Counted from the stretch's first letter, positions 12,351 through 28,745 are shown. The stretch is 64,000 nt of DNA from Erpobdella octoculata (GCA_963978895.1 OZ022244.1:28047269-28111268), one strand, 5' to 3'. Program-made: numbers and translations. Notes: generated from the sequence alone by a model not told the origin.

Positions 12351-13095
12351 TAAAAATTATACTTATAAGTTTATTATGCAAAAGGTAATCCAATGATATC
12401 AAACATTAAGCTGAATTTATTGTTCAAACGATATTGAAGTCGTCTTACAAAAGCTTGGCATACAATGTATAGAGATTTTAATTTGCTTGAACCAGGTTCG
12501 ATTCAAATCATTACACGTATTTTTTATTTTGCTAAGCAGGTAGAGCATTGAAATTGTCTAATTACCACATTTAATAGTGGTAGAGAAGGAAAACGTTTTT
12601 ATTTAATAATCTTTGACAGTTCTATCAAAACAAAAAACCGTCATTTTTGACGGGCTACTTCTAATTTTTTTAATAAACTTCAAATTTGTTTTTATTTTAA
12701 TTGAAAAAAACGATTTTTATTGTTAATTTATTTTCAGGTAGTTCAACAGTAACATTAAACAAAATTAACATGCCTTAAAAAAGTTTTTAAAAATTTGAAA
12801 ATTAGAAAGGTCAAGACTCTAAAGAGAACGTTGAGCCTCTTTCGAATATACGGAATAGACATTTTCATCTTCAACAGGTATTTCTTTTTCACTTTGAACG
12901 ACAGTTAAAGAACTTGATAATATTTCCTTGTTCTTAACTAAAATAAAAATTAAATGATAATTTTTATTAAAAATCAAACAAAAAGCAATCCATCAAAATT
13001 ATGGTGTGGAGCACCCAGGATTTGTTCATGGGGGCTGGAAAATTTTTTTTTTTGATGGTTTGGCATATTTTCAGCTTTGATTATTTATTTTATAC
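12351..13095. other. AT-rich DNA, nothing recognised
   Basis: No open frame, repeat structure or motif in this stretch can be supported. Confidence 0.5.
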
Positions 13096-13099
13096 TTCT

Positions 13100-13245
13100 T
13101 TAGGGCTGTAATGGCGTTTCGGTCTGAACGAAATAGAATTCGATTTGTTTTCTGTTCCTCGCGGAGACTTTCGTGTTCTAGCGCTATTGAACGATAGGAA
13201 ATAGCGCTATATAAATTTAACTGATTGATTGATTATTGATTAATT
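13100..13245 (+). mobile_element. LINE 3' tail
   Basis: The stretch ends with a GCGCTATATAAATTTAACTG block followed by tandem ATTG units. This is the usual 3' terminus of CR1-like LINEs, whose tails are short tandem repeats, not poly(A). Only the end of the element is present. Confidence 0.6.
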
Positions 13246-13309
13246 GAACCTATTAAATAACAAAAAAACACAGTTGCTGTATAAAAAAAAACGTTCAACT
13301 AGCACTTAG

Positions 13310-13975
13310 GGCATAATGGATGGAATCAAGAAGCCCAGCGAACAGTTGACAAAATTCGATCCGCACTCTGGTGGCCAGGAATTCATGAAAACGCTTCCAG
13401 GTCTTGTCGCTCTTCTGACATGTGCCAACGTACAGCACCGAAAAGAAAGAAAATAAGGTTTAACTTGAAAAAGTGCCGATTATTCAGACTCATTTCCAAA
13501 GAGTTGCTATAGATCTGTTAGATTCAATGTCTCCAGTAACGAACAGAGGTCATCGTTTTGACGGTTATAGATTATGTTACCAGATACCCAAAAGCAGAAG
13601 TATTGGAGAAAATTGAAACACAAACTGTGACCAAAACCTTAATTGCAATTTTTCTCGGATTGGCGTGTCATCCGAAGTACTCAATGACTAGAGAAGACAA
13701 TTCTTTGGAGGAATGATGAAAGAAGTAAATCGGTTGTATTTGATTCAACAACTTGTAACAACTCCTTATCATTCCCAGTGCAGTTTAGTAAAAAAATAGA
13801 CGGCTAAAATTTTGCGATCAATTGCAGAGTATGAGCGATAAGGTGTTGAAATACGTTTAGAGAAAAATGCCACTGGTCGGAGTTCGTTACCAACAGACAA
13901 GGCTGTTCCGATAGCATAGTTTGATGGATCGGTGACTAGATGGAATCTGTTAAATCTCGGATCAGTGAAGTGCAA
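13310..13975. pseudogene. Ty3/Gypsy integrase and RNase H fragments, opposite strands
   Basis: On the plus strand (13330-13790) shifting frames give SALWWPGIHE with C..C, then VAIDL..S..RGHRF..VIDYVTRYPKAEVLEKI, then IFLGLACHPKY. This is the zinc-binding and catalytic core of a Ty3/Gypsy integrase. On the minus strand (13975-13790) a segment reads TDPSNYAIGTALS..LRPVAFFSKRIS..YRSYSAIDRKILAVY, an RNase H domain. The two pieces face each other, so the locus is a rearranged remnant. Confidence 0.8.
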
Positions 13976-13979
13976 CTAG

Positions 13980-14150
13980 ACCGCTTGGTTTTTTTTCGTT
14001 TTTCTCTCTCACTCCCGCTTCCGGTCGCTTTCCCGTTCCCGTTTGCTTTCCCGTTCCCGCTTGCTCTCCCGTTCTCGTTTCCGTTCCCACTCACGCTCAT
14101 TTTTTATTTTCCACTCTTTCCTAACTTCTTTTAGCCCATAAAATGTAAAA
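13980..14150 (-). mobile_element. Helitron-family minisatellite fragment
   Basis: A GC-rich imperfect tandem array is followed by a sequence (14095-14150) that is the reverse complement of the unique sequence beside the array at 63230-63290. It therefore belongs to the same element family as the copies at 1460 and 62615. Termini are absent. Confidence 0.6.
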
Positions 14151-16877
14151 TAGATTTGAGGAATGTATACATTTTTTCAGCTGTGCCGAAAAAAAACTGT
14201 ACATTATTGTCATAAGCACAATAATGAACATAGATAGCATTGGGTGAAAGTGTTTCTATATTGAAGGCCACTCTTAATTCTAGGCATAACAGAAGCGCCA
14301 TCGTACGCCTGTCCTCATAAATTTATATTGAGAATTATGGCGTTAGTCTGTTAGATTTACAAAATATATATAGAGGTGCAAGCATTAACTACTTTTTCCA
14401 ATATTTATCGGAGCACTATAGGACATTGGCGGATCCAGGGGGCGGGAGGGGCGATCGCCCCCCCCCCCCAATTAGGGATAAAATTACATTTTAAGTTATT
14501 AAAGATACCAAAAAAAGACTGAAGACAATTTTTTTTTAAAGACCAACTTTCTCCTCCCAAAAAACTACTGCCATTTTCCAAAAAACCAGGTATTACACCC
14601 AAAAAATATCAATTGATACTCTTGTTGGGGGATGCATCTTTTCACTCTTCCCTGCTTGTACCTACGTATTTATATAGATATAAAAGGTAATGTCTGTGAT
14701 AGAGCATTCGCTTATCACATCCAAGCAGCAGGAGCAACATTTGGCATGCAGGTAGACTTCATTGATAAGTAAATTTTGAAAAATAAAAAAATGTGTTATT
14801 TATTTAATGTTTCATTGGCAAAAAAGAAGACAAAAACGAAGCAAAAAACCCGTGCAACACCAGTTAACCCTGTCCGTAAGCTATATAATGGCGGGAAAAT
14901 TTTGCTTCCCCGCCTGGAAAATGCTGAATTTACGTCCCTGACAAAAATTTAGAGTCCAATAAAATGTAAAAATGTGCTTGTTGGGTCACCTCTGCACGGG
15001 GACGTAACTATTTTTATTGATTATAAAATTTCATTTCATATGTAGTGCTTCAAAAACACATGTGTGCAAAAAAGGTCATTCTTATCACACAATACCCCAT
15101 AATTTACCCGTTGCACATTTAGTCCAGGGATATATTTATATAACTGCTGGATCCCCAATATTCTTCAGTAGTTCTAGATAATTAAATCAATTACGTTATA
15201 GTTACATCAAGATTTTTTAGTTTGTTACATCAATAACTCCGCTTTGCTTTTGCAAGCCAGTCCCAAGCCTGGAAAAAGGAGGAGGGAAAAGTTAAAAAGA
15301 TTAAATCATGATCAACGACAGGAACAACTTAGGTACTTATGTAGGTGCTTCCTACATACGGCCATTTTAGTCTTAAAACACCTGGTGTAAAAGACTATAA
15401 ACTATTATAAAAAAAGTTATATCAATTCATTTATAAATTTGATATAATAAGCAATAAAACAGTCAGTCTTCTGGGGTAAGTTGTGGATCCAGTAGTTATA
15501 TCAAGATATCCTTGCTTTAGTCATATCGTACTGCGATATTAATTATATGTTAGAAAACAAAACTCCTGGAATTTCCAACGGCTGACAATTAACTATTTAG
15601 TTTTATGTCTGCAGAACAATCTTCAATTGAACGAGCACCACCTTGTACACATTTCTATCACACTCTCACAAGAGTTCTCACTGCGCGGCATCAATAGAAC
15701 AAGTTTAAGCTTCAGTAAAACGCTCTTGAAATATTTTCTCACATTGGAAACAACAAGCTTATGAATGACTCACAGCAAGCATTTTATTATTATTTTTTCA
15801 GTTTTAATCCTACCAGCACTGTTGGCGCCTGAAGTACTGGACTTGTGTTCTATTGGCAACCCACGTGCCTCTCGTAGGACTTAAACACCGTTGAAACACT
15901 TTACAAAAAAAGCATTGGTTTTAAAATTTAGAAGATCATTTGCAAGTTTGTACACACAGTTGGTAAAAAACAAACTAGGGTATGCAGCAGTTACCACTGA
16001 GAAAATTTATAAAATCTGTCTGGACGATTGAGAGAAGTCTATCCTAAGTTGAAAAATAACTAAATAAGTCGTCTTACACGAAAATTGGACCGTATTACAT
16101 TCTCACGTTCTTGCTAGTTAAAAACAATTTTGAGACAGAAAACAAAAACTCAATTGTATTACAAGGCTCATAATCAACAACAATGTAGAGCTGTATCAGG
16201 AACAGAATAAAATTCACCTACTGCATTGACAACTAAACCGGAAAGCTGCTACTAAACAAAACCATCAGACATCAAACTTTTAAGTAGTCCCCACATTAGC
16301 AGAAACTTCTGAACTTAACTGGTGACCGTATACAATTGATTTTTGGCTATCATATAACCCCAGCTTTGACAGTTTTCAGAATTAGGTTAATTGTGTATTT
16401 TAAATTTCTAGCTGGTAACCCAAAAAATATGTGAAGTGATGATAACTTTATATTTGTTTAAACCGGCCAAGGGGCTTTAACTCCCAGTTCCTCTATGACT
16501 GTAGTCATGTAGATACACCACTGGTTCAACCCAAGCGTGCGTCTGTCGTCTGACCGTCCATTCATTATAATATTAATATTATTCTTGAAGAAAGATATAA
16601 TTTTACTTATCGGTATGGGTTTCGGTTGAATAGTTTTCAGGCGTCAAGCATATTTCACTGCATCAACCACCCATGCAACTGTTAAATGCATATTTGACCC
16701 GACTTAAGTACAAAAATATTCTTTCGCTTTTAGCGCCCGGCAGAAATATTCGTATTTTCCATACCTAATGATCGTAATCTATTTTTATCAGCTTTTTTCA
16801 CGACAGAACAGCTTTAAAAGAAATCGACTCTCAGACCTGGCGAGATCTTCAAAAAAAATCACAGCACAAGTTCTGGT
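14151..16877. other. Intergenic DNA upstream of the BRICHOS gene
   Basis: A GC-rich end at about 14425-14470 (GGCGGATCCAGGGGGCGGG, then a long C run) looks like a hAT terminus, but I could not find its partner. The block near 15240-15420 (beginning CTTTGCTTTTGCAAGCCAGT) is a dispersed repeat with a second copy at 20035-20190 in the BRICHOS gene's last intron. No gene is seen. Promoter elements of the BRICHOS gene must lie near 16700-16870, but I cannot point to any. Confidence 0.5.
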
Positions 16878-20401
<3,524 letters not shown>

Positions 20402-20672
20402 AAAAACATATGATGACAATGACGACAATAATTGAACAACAAAATGTTTGTTTTCATCAGCAATTATTTTATTTAGTGTTATTACAGATGTGCTTTGCTT
20501 ATATTATTCTCTAAGAACTTGTTTGTTACTCACCTGTTTATTTGCTCGTCATTGAGCGTTTAGTTACGTTTAGACTAAAGTAGATGAGGGGTTTTCAATA
20601 TATTTATGTATATATAGATATAGTTAAAAAAATATATTTGAGTAAATTAAAATTAAAATATTAATCTAATTT

Positions 20673-20678
20673 AATAAA
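20673..20678 (+). promoter_or_regulatory. Possible polyadenylation signal
   Basis: The first clear AATAAA on the plus strand after the BRICHOS stop codon, 272 bp downstream. In AT-rich DNA this could be chance. Confidence 0.35.
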
Positions 20679-20679
20679 C

Positions 20680-21229
20680 TTTGTCTAAAACATTTTCAAA
20701 TGCTGGTAGAATGAGTGTCATTATTTTTTTGTATAGTAGGATTATCAGTCTTATTTCTATTCTATCCGTCAATCTGTCCTTTCGTCTGTGGTCCGTTGGT
20801 CCATCCATCCACCCACCCACCCACGAGACCAACTGAAACGTCGCAAGGCCAATTGTTGCATCCCGTTTTGACAGACACAATCGTCAGATCAGCTAATTTA
20901 TTACTACGGATGTTTTGAGAAAATTTAAATTAGATCGTGCTTAAAAAACATGTATGTTAAGGAAATTATTTGTCAGTTGAGCCAATTATTATTAAAAAGA
21001 ATTTTTGAACTACTAACTTAAAAATGCCTCTTAAGGCTTTGAAAATGGGATTTGAAATTCGTACTAGAGCAAACAAGTTATTGAAAGTCTGCAAAACCAT
21101 TTGGTTATAAAAATGTCAACATAACAGAGAAAATTATATTTTAAAAAATAATTAATATCAATTAGTAAATCAGTATTAATGACCACAACGTAATCCCACA
21201 TGGTCCAATACAGCGCCACCCTTCGGACA
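20680..21229. other. Repeat-like DNA, no gene
   Basis: The block at 20750-20900 has the CTGTC/CCATCC-rich character of dispersed repeat tails. Nothing coding can be supported. Confidence 0.4.
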
Positions 21230-21530
21230 AACTCGATTTGACAAAACCCCCTACTTTTGCATATAAAAAAACTATAAGTAAATTGTAAGTGATTTGCATC
21301 AAGTTGCTTCCCACCGATTAGGTCAGAAAAATGAGAACCAATCTTTAACAAAGCAATTTGCATATTATCACCGGCCTCCAATCAAATTCTTTGCTTGGTT
21401 TCAGCATTTACCAAACCAGAAAAGCTAATCTCACACAAGTAGGCAGTAGCAAAGAAATGATGAATTTCAGCGCACTTTTGGCCAAAGCTGGGTAGCTATC
21501 TAAAAACAAGTGTGAGGCTTTTTATTTTTA
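21230..21530 (-). pseudogene. hAT (ZBED5/SCAND3-like) transposase C-terminal remnant
   Basis: The minus strand reads SYPALAKSALKFI, then in another frame FFATAYLCEISFSGLVNAETKQRI, a stop, and LEAGDNMQIALLKI. This matches the end of ZBED5/SCAND3-type hAT proteins (pattern YLCE..FS.L...K.+.R..L....D...AL). The stop and frameshift show it is dead. Confidence 0.7.
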
Positions 21531-21699
21531 ACAATTCGATAAGAAACTAGGTGAGAGGCAATCAGGATTAGATTGTCACTAATTGACCAAAATCCTAGTT
21601 GAGTGAAATTTTGTGACTTTGTACAAATGTACCACCCGTACAAGGACCCTTATTTTATTTAAATTTGATCGCTAAGTCGCAGCACGGTCAAAACTAGCG

Positions 21700-22453
21700 T
21701 TAACTACCAGCGGGGTCAAAAACGACCCCAATGTAAAAAAGTGATATTATGCTTATAGTCAACGGTTGTTTTGTATTTGAATGGTTATTTAATCTTGTGG
21801 AAACAACACAACAGGATTTTAAGAACATTTTTCAAGTGAATGTAGGTTTCACAAAGTACGTCAAACAGAAAACAATTTTCTTTTGAGGAAGTACGCATAA
21901 TCATTTTCAATAGCAAAAGCGAGGAAAGTTCCGATGATGCAGATGTCAGCGATGACAATTTGAACAATCAGAGTCAGATGGAAATGATTGGGGTGAGGCA
22001 GCTAATGACAATCAAGATGACATGATCAATAACGGGGAGAAGTCTGATGATGAGACAGAGGACTAGAACAACAACGGCAGTGATTCTGACGACGCTGATG
22101 TGGTACATCCGCTGCTCTCGAAGAATAAGAAAACTGTCTGAAATGCAGAACCAGTCCGAGCAGCAGAGGGTAGACGTTCAGCAGTGTTATTCGTGACAAT
22201 CTTGGACCGACGCGCTACAACACCGAAAAAATATTGACAATCTGTTGTCTGCCTTTTAGCTGTTCATGAGAGATACCGTATTGGATAAAATTCAGTGCTG
22301 GATTAACAAAAAAGATGCACCGGTATTTGGCAATGATTGGAAGGATCTTGAGAAGAAGGAGCTACTCTGTTACATTGGTGTGTTGCTGCTGGCAGGTGTA
22401 TACAAAGCAAACAACAAGCCAATCAATCAACTATAGAATAAGGATCATGACCG
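21700..22453 (+). pseudogene. piggyBac-like transposase, 5' part (split by LTR element)
   Basis: The copy starts at TTAA (21700-21703), followed by CTACCAGCGGGGTCAAAAAC, a piggyBac-type terminus also seen on the MITE at 40449-40662. Acidic N-terminal codons follow. A recognisable transposase part comes next (about 22250-22450): DKIQCWINKKDAPVFG, WKDLEKKELLCYIGVLLLAGVY, then a stop where the family has Trp. It is cut at 22453 by the LTR retrotransposon and resumes at 25788. Confidence 0.75.
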
Positions 22454-23055
22454 TGTAAACGTAGAGGAATATGCTTTCTAGCGATTCGTAACGTTAAAGT
22501 CGAAGTTATTTATAACACAATATTTCTCGAATTTATTTTAACTTTATTATTCTTCCTTGAATATAATCCTTTTCTTGACTCTAAACTGACTTATCTCACT
22601 TTGCAGAAGTTAACCCGATTCTGACAAATCTTTTGATAATTCCAATTTCTCTGCTCTACAACCTTACTTTTTTCTATTGAGGACCACAAAAAGGAAAAGG
22701 ACCAATACCAATTATATATATATACATATATATACATATACATATATACATATATATATATACATATACATACATCCATCCATGTATATATACACTCAAA
22801 CACACATATACATATATATACATTAATGATACAAAAATTATACGCACACACAATGTCACAGGAGCACAAATATACATATATACATACATATACATATATA
22901 TATACATATATATACACACATATACACACATATACACACAGATACATTCATACATAAATGACTATTGTTTCAACACAACCAAAATATGCACACATAATAA
23001 AATAAAATAAACAAATACTATGAAAATACGTAAGATGAATCATCTTCATCTTACA
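22454..23055 (-). repeat. LTR (3' LTR of the minus-strand element)
   Basis: A 602-bp copy with TGTAA..TTACA ends. It contains a long TATACATA-rich low-complexity block, so open frames of Tyr/Val/Ile across it are artefacts. Confidence 0.93.
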
Positions 23056-23069
23056 TATCCCCCCTCTTC
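23056..23069 (-). other. Polypurine tract
   Basis: The minus strand reads GAAGAGGGGGGATA directly before the 3' LTR, the expected position and composition for plus-strand priming. Confidence 0.8.
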
Positions 23070-23084
23070 GAAAAAAGAAACGCG

Positions 23085-25079
23085 TCAGTGTTTCTTGATT
23101 ACATCGTCACTCTCTTTACGACTAAGAAAGTCAGCACCGATGTTTTCCTTGCCTTTGAAATAGTTTACTTTCAACTTATTCTCAATCTCTATCTCTCTGC
23201 GTGCTATGTCAACAGGACGGGCATCTCCGAAGATTGCCGAATTCAACTTTCCATCTTTCCCCACCCCTCCATTTTGGCCTCTAGGCAGAAGATTGAGCCT
23301 TGGTCTTTCTTTTGGCGTATTCAAAGCTTGAACTTTTGCCTCAACTTTATTTCCTACCTTTGAAATGGCAGACGTGTTTCTTTCCTTGCTTTGATACAGC
23401 TCCGAGTTAGCCGACGATTTTCTAAAATTTACCCGATCATTCCTCTGAGTGCTGTCGTAGTTGGAAGCGGATTTCTGTGGTTTCCGACCAAAGCGTTTTC
23501 CTGCCGCCATTGCATCAAAACCTCTTACTCCTTCAACATTTCCCAGTACGAGATCGCAAAGTAGGTTTTTCATGCAGACCACTTCTCTAGTTCCTCTGAA
23601 CCAGTCTGTTTTGATTTTTACCACTGCTGTTGGGGCTACACGAACTGTGCCGTCGATCAAAACACAGGGTCTTGTTCTTCCGGTCATCTGACGCGGGTGC
23701 ACTAGTGATTCCTTTACCATTATGGCAGTACAGCCAGTGTCCCTCAAAACTTTTACCGGTTTTCTGTTCACAAACCCTCTGGTTAAATTAAACTTTTCCC
23801 CTGAGTGCAAACAACCATCCGCAATGACAGGCAAAACGCATCCACACTTCAATTCCACCTCATCCATTTTTCCTTCTATCACCATGGCAGCGCATGCATT
23901 CACAACGCCGGAATCCTTGCATGGTGCTGACGTAGTCGTCTCTTTCCGTGTTTGGCAAAATACAGGATTACCAGGGCTACTCTGCCGACACTCTCTTGCC
24001 ATGTGTCCCGTTTGATGACAGTTGTAGCAGCGAGGTTCAACCATTTTGGCGTCACTGACCGACTGACCCAAGTTCCAACCCATCCTGTTATTGCTGTCCA
24101 ATTTTGCCAACCTCTTCTCTGGGTGGGCTTGGCTGTACTTGTTGACCCAAAGGCACAGCTCATTGACATCTCTGCTCTCTTTCTCCAACAAGTACTCGAC
24201 CATTCCCGCCGGGCACTTTCCGAAAAACTGCTCTTTCAGAAACAAAAACAACAGATTTTGTTTGCCCGCGAGATCTATCCAGCGCCTGATGTGGCTATCT
24301 AGCCGCACTAGATAATGTTCCCAGGTCTCCTCCGGTTCAGGCTTTGACTCTCGAAACATTATGCGATAGTCTTCCGCTGACTTCCCAAAACGACGAAGGA
24401 GTGCCTCCTTTGCCGTTCTGTAGTCCTGCATCTGACTATCGCTAAGTTGGCCAAACACTTCCAAAGTCTTCGCACTAAGCAACGACCCTAGAAGCATTCC
24501 CCAATCCTTCTGAGGGTGACCATTGGCTTTTGCCAATGACTCAAATCTCAGCAAAAATGCGTCAATGTCATCACCTTCAGAAAACTTTGGATAAGGAATC
24601 TTAGTAGCCTCCGCCGACGGTTTTGGCTCTATTTTTTTTTGGCCCTCCAATTCCAGCTTCTTCAATTCCAATTCATGCTGGCGTTGTTCGCGCTCACGTA
24701 GAAGTTCTCGTTCTTCTTTAGCTTGTTGAAGTTGGAGTTCTCGTTCTTCTTTAGCTTGTTGAAGTTGGAGTTCTCGTTCTTCTTTAGCTTGTTGAAGTTG
24801 GAGTTCTCGTTCTTCACGTTCTCGTTCTTGTTGTGCTATTTTATCTTCACGTTCCCGTTCTTGTTGTGCTATTTTATCTTCCCGTTCTTGTTGCGCTATT
24901 TTATCTTCCCGCTCCTGCTGAGCCTTTTTTTCTTCCCGCTCCTGCTGAGCCTTTTTCTCTTCCCGTTCCTCCATTCTCTTAACCCTTTCTTCATCTTTTA
25001 ACTCTTTGACGTAAATCCTTAAATCCACTCCGGAATAGCCTAGACCCTGTCCCATCGCAATGAATTTCTCGTCAGACAT
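23085..25079 (-). CDS. Gag-protease polyprotein fused to an eIF4B-like segment
   Basis: One intact frame of 664 codons. Residues about 30-150 are a charged coiled coil built of repeats (EREEKKAQQ / EDKIAQQ / QLQQAKEEREL). About 155-340 is a capsid domain of the SCAN/Gmr1-like Ty3/Gypsy kind (DAFLLRFE, KEALLRRFG, RWIDLA, FLKEQF). A CCHC zinc knuckle (CYNCHQTGHMARECR) lies near 349-363. A retroviral-type aspartic protease follows with DTG at 447-449 and a later DLVLG. At about 588-635 there is RPRLNLLPRG, then AIFGDARPVDIARREIEIE, resembling the conserved eIF4B motif (RPKLNLKPR..SIFGGAKPVD). About 643-655 is KGKENIGADFLSR, the end of a Ty3/Gypsy RNase H region. Reverse transcriptase and integrase are missing. 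The frame's integrity suggests it is or recently was expressed. Confidence 0.88.
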   Translation of the reverse strand: MSDEKFIAMGQGLGYSGVDLRIYVKELKDEERVKRMEEREEKKAQQEREEKKAQQEREDKIAQQEREDKIAQQEREREDKIAQQEREREERELQLQQAKEERELQLQQAKEERELQLQQAKEERELLREREQRQHELELKKLELEGQKKIEPKPSAEATKIPYPKFSEGDDIDAFLLRFESLAKANGHPQKDWGMLLGSLLSAKTLEVFGQLSDSQMQDYRTAKEALLRRFGKSAEDYRIMFRESKPEPEETWEHYLVRLDSHIRRWIDLAGKQNLLFLFLKEQFFGKCPAGMVEYLLEKESRDVNELCLWVNKYSQAHPEKRLAKLDSNNRMGWNLGQSVSDAKMVEPRCYNCHQTGHMARECRQSSPGNPVFCQTRKETTTSAPCKDSGVVNACAAMVIEGKMDEVELKCGCVLPVIADGCLHSGEKFNLTRGFVNRKPVKVLRDTGCTAIMVKESLVHPRQMTGRTRPCVLIDGTVRVAPTAVVKIKTDWFRGTREVVCMKNLLCDLVLGNVEGVRGFDAMAAGKRFGRKPQKSASNYDSTQRNDRVNFRKSSANSELYQSKERNTSAISKVGNKVEAKVQALNTPKERPRLNLLPRGQNGGVGKDGKLNSAIFGDARPVDIARREIEIENKLKVNYFKGKENIGADFLSRKESDDVIKKH

Positions 25080-25160
25080 CTTTCACAAAAGAAAAAAAAA
25101 ATTCGGTCACTTGTGATCAAATAACTTCAGAAAATATATTTACGGATGAAAATGCGTAAA

Positions 25161-25176
25161 TACGTCGGGGTCACCA
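25161..25176 (-). other. tRNA primer-binding site
   Basis: On the minus strand the sequence one base inside the 5' LTR reads TGGTGACCCCGACGTA, starting with the TGG that pairs with a tRNA CCA end. I cannot assign the tRNA with certainty. Confidence 0.75.
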
Positions 25177-25177
25177 A

Positions 25178-25787
25178 TGTAAACGTAGAGGAATATGCTT
25201 TCTAGCGATTCGTAACGTTAAAGTCGAAGTTATTTATAACACAATATTTCTCGAATTTATTTTAACTTTATTATTCTTCCTTGAATATAATCCTTTTCTT
25301 GACTCTAAACTGACTTATCTCACTTTGCAGAAGTTAACCCGATTCTGACAAATCTTTTGATAATTCCAATTTCTCTGCTCTACAACCTTACTTTTTTCTA
25401 TTGAGGACCACAAAAAGAAAAAGGACCAATACCAATTATATATATATACATATATATACATATACATATATACATATATATATATACATATACATACATC
25501 CATCCATGTATATATACACTCAAACACACATATACATATATATACATTAATGATACAAAAATTATACGCACACACAATGTCACAGGAGCACAAATATACA
25601 TATATACATATATACATACATATACATATATATATACATATATATACACACATATACACACATATACACACAGATACATTCATACATAAATGACTATTGT
25701 TTCAACACAACCAAAATATGCACACATAATAAAATAAAATAAACAAATACTATGAAAATACGTAAGATGAATCATCTTCATCTTACA
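25178..25787 (-). repeat. LTR (5' LTR of the minus-strand element)
   Basis: A 610-bp copy, identical to the other LTR apart from one base and an extra 8-bp TATACATA-type unit near 25600. Promoter activity for the element would originate here. Confidence 0.93.
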
Positions 25788-25898
25788 GACCGGTCAATCT
25801 TCTCAAAGAGTATGGAAAGAACGTGTTCTGAAATTTGAGAATGCAGCTGATCGCAGATATGGAAAAAAGGCAAACAAACTAGTTCCGATTTGAGAGGT
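25788..25898 (+). pseudogene. piggyBac-like transposase, middle part
   Basis: It resumes exactly at the 5-bp LTR duplication. Frames give DR..F, then VLKFENAADRRYGKKANKLVPI, matching the piggyBac block LRFD..R..K.DKLAPIREL. The codon after PI is TGA where Arg (CGA) is expected. It is interrupted at 25899 by the hAT-type insertion. Confidence 0.75.
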
Positions 25899-26928
25899 CA
25901 GGCGCGGCGCTGGGCGGGGGGGTCCAGGGGTCCGGACCCCCCCAGCTCCGACAGGTGTCACCCGTGGGATTTTTGCAAATCCAAAGACTTTTTTACTGGG
26001 GGGGGGGGGTACTTGAATCTCATTGGGTTAATCAATGTATTTTTAACTGGTTTGAAACTGAGTTTGACTATCTTCAGTTTGCAGTCTTTCTTTTCTTTCA
26101 TTACTAAATTATTAAAGATACCAAAAAAATACTGCAGACTAAAAATAGTCCAAAAAAATTTTCGCAGTCTTTTTTAAATCCTTTATATTATTTTCGATTG
26201 TCTTCCGTCTGTCTGTCTTTCTTCCTGTCGGTCACAAACTTTGAGTCTCAAAATTAACTCACTTCCCGTTATCCGATCGAGCTGAAATTTGGCACATCGA
26301 CTTGGGCTGCGAGACAATTGAATCTATCAAAATTTCAGTTTGATCGGAAATTGTATAATTAAGTTTTTCAAAAAACACCAAATTTTAACGGATTTTTAAT
26401 TTTTGAATTTGGCTCTGGGCTGTAAAAAGAATTAGTACCGGAAATCTAGGATCGTATATAAAAGATTTATATTAAAAACTTTGTTTTTATGGGTTAGTTT
26501 TTCTTTCTTCCTTTTTCAAATTATGTTTTTGCTGCATGGAATTTAAACTATATTATAGTGGTTATTCTTAAACATTCTATATAGTTTGATGATGATTCAA
26601 TGTTTTTTTTATGATACTTCACTGTTTTTTTTACAGTTAAGTACTTTATGATATTATTGAATAATAATTTTATTAGCTTCGTTCGTTTTCTGAACTCTTA
26701 CTTCGGGTTAGTTGAATAAATTTTAATTTTTGAAAAAACTAGTAATAAAAACAAATATTTTTACATTTTTATTTGAACTTTGCTTTGCCATAACAAACCT
26801 AGATAATCTAGAGAAAAACAGGACTAAATTGTGATCTGCTAGTGTAAATACTTCAGTATTTATTTCTTACATAGTTCTATTTCAGTTTTTAAAAAAATGA
26901 GCAAAGGACTATAAGCTATATATATATA

Positions 26929-28489
<1,561 letters not shown>

Positions 28490-28558
28490 CTTCAACTTGT
28501 CTTTAGACATTTTGGACCCCCCCGGAACAAAATTCCTGGCGCCGCCCCTGTGAGAGGT

Positions 28559-28745
28559 ATTTGACAGGTGGAGAAAAGGCAACTGCCGAACAAGACGAAC
28601 CTCAAATGCCGGCAAAGAAGCGTGCACGTTGCACTCTTTGCCCCAGAGATGATGACAAAAAGAGAAACATAAAGTGCACAAAATGTGGCGCGGCAATATG
28701 CAAAGCTCATACCAGGATAATCTGCATGAACTGTACCTGTCAGTG
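28559..28745 (+). pseudogene. piggyBac-like transposase, C-terminal zinc-binding part
   Basis: It continues the piggyBac copy after the hAT-type insertion: EVFDRW, then an internal deletion of the catalytic core. The intact C-terminal cysteine-rich domain follows: [27 protein letters not shown] and a stop at 28743-28745. The CxxC..CxxC..CxxH..CxxC pattern is that of piggyBac-derived proteins. The 3' terminus is not found before 28951, where another element-like end (CAGTGCCGGATTAA) begins. Confidence 0.8.

Larger units (their letters stand above)
22454..25787 (-). mobile_element. LTR retrotransposon, young, non-autonomous
   Basis: Two direct LTRs (22454-23055, 602 bp; 25178-25787, 610 bp) begin TGTAAACG and end CATCTTACA. 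They are flanked by identical 5-bp duplications, gaccg at 22449-22453 and 25788-25792. I see one substitution and one 8-bp repeat-length difference between the LTRs, so insertion was recent. The element lies on the minus strand. Next to the upstream LTR is a primer-binding site starting TGGTGACCCCGACG (25176 downward). Next to the downstream LTR is a purine tract (23056-23069). The internal 2.1 kb has only one long frame and lacks reverse transcriptase and integrase, so mobility must be supplied in trans. Confidence 0.95.
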
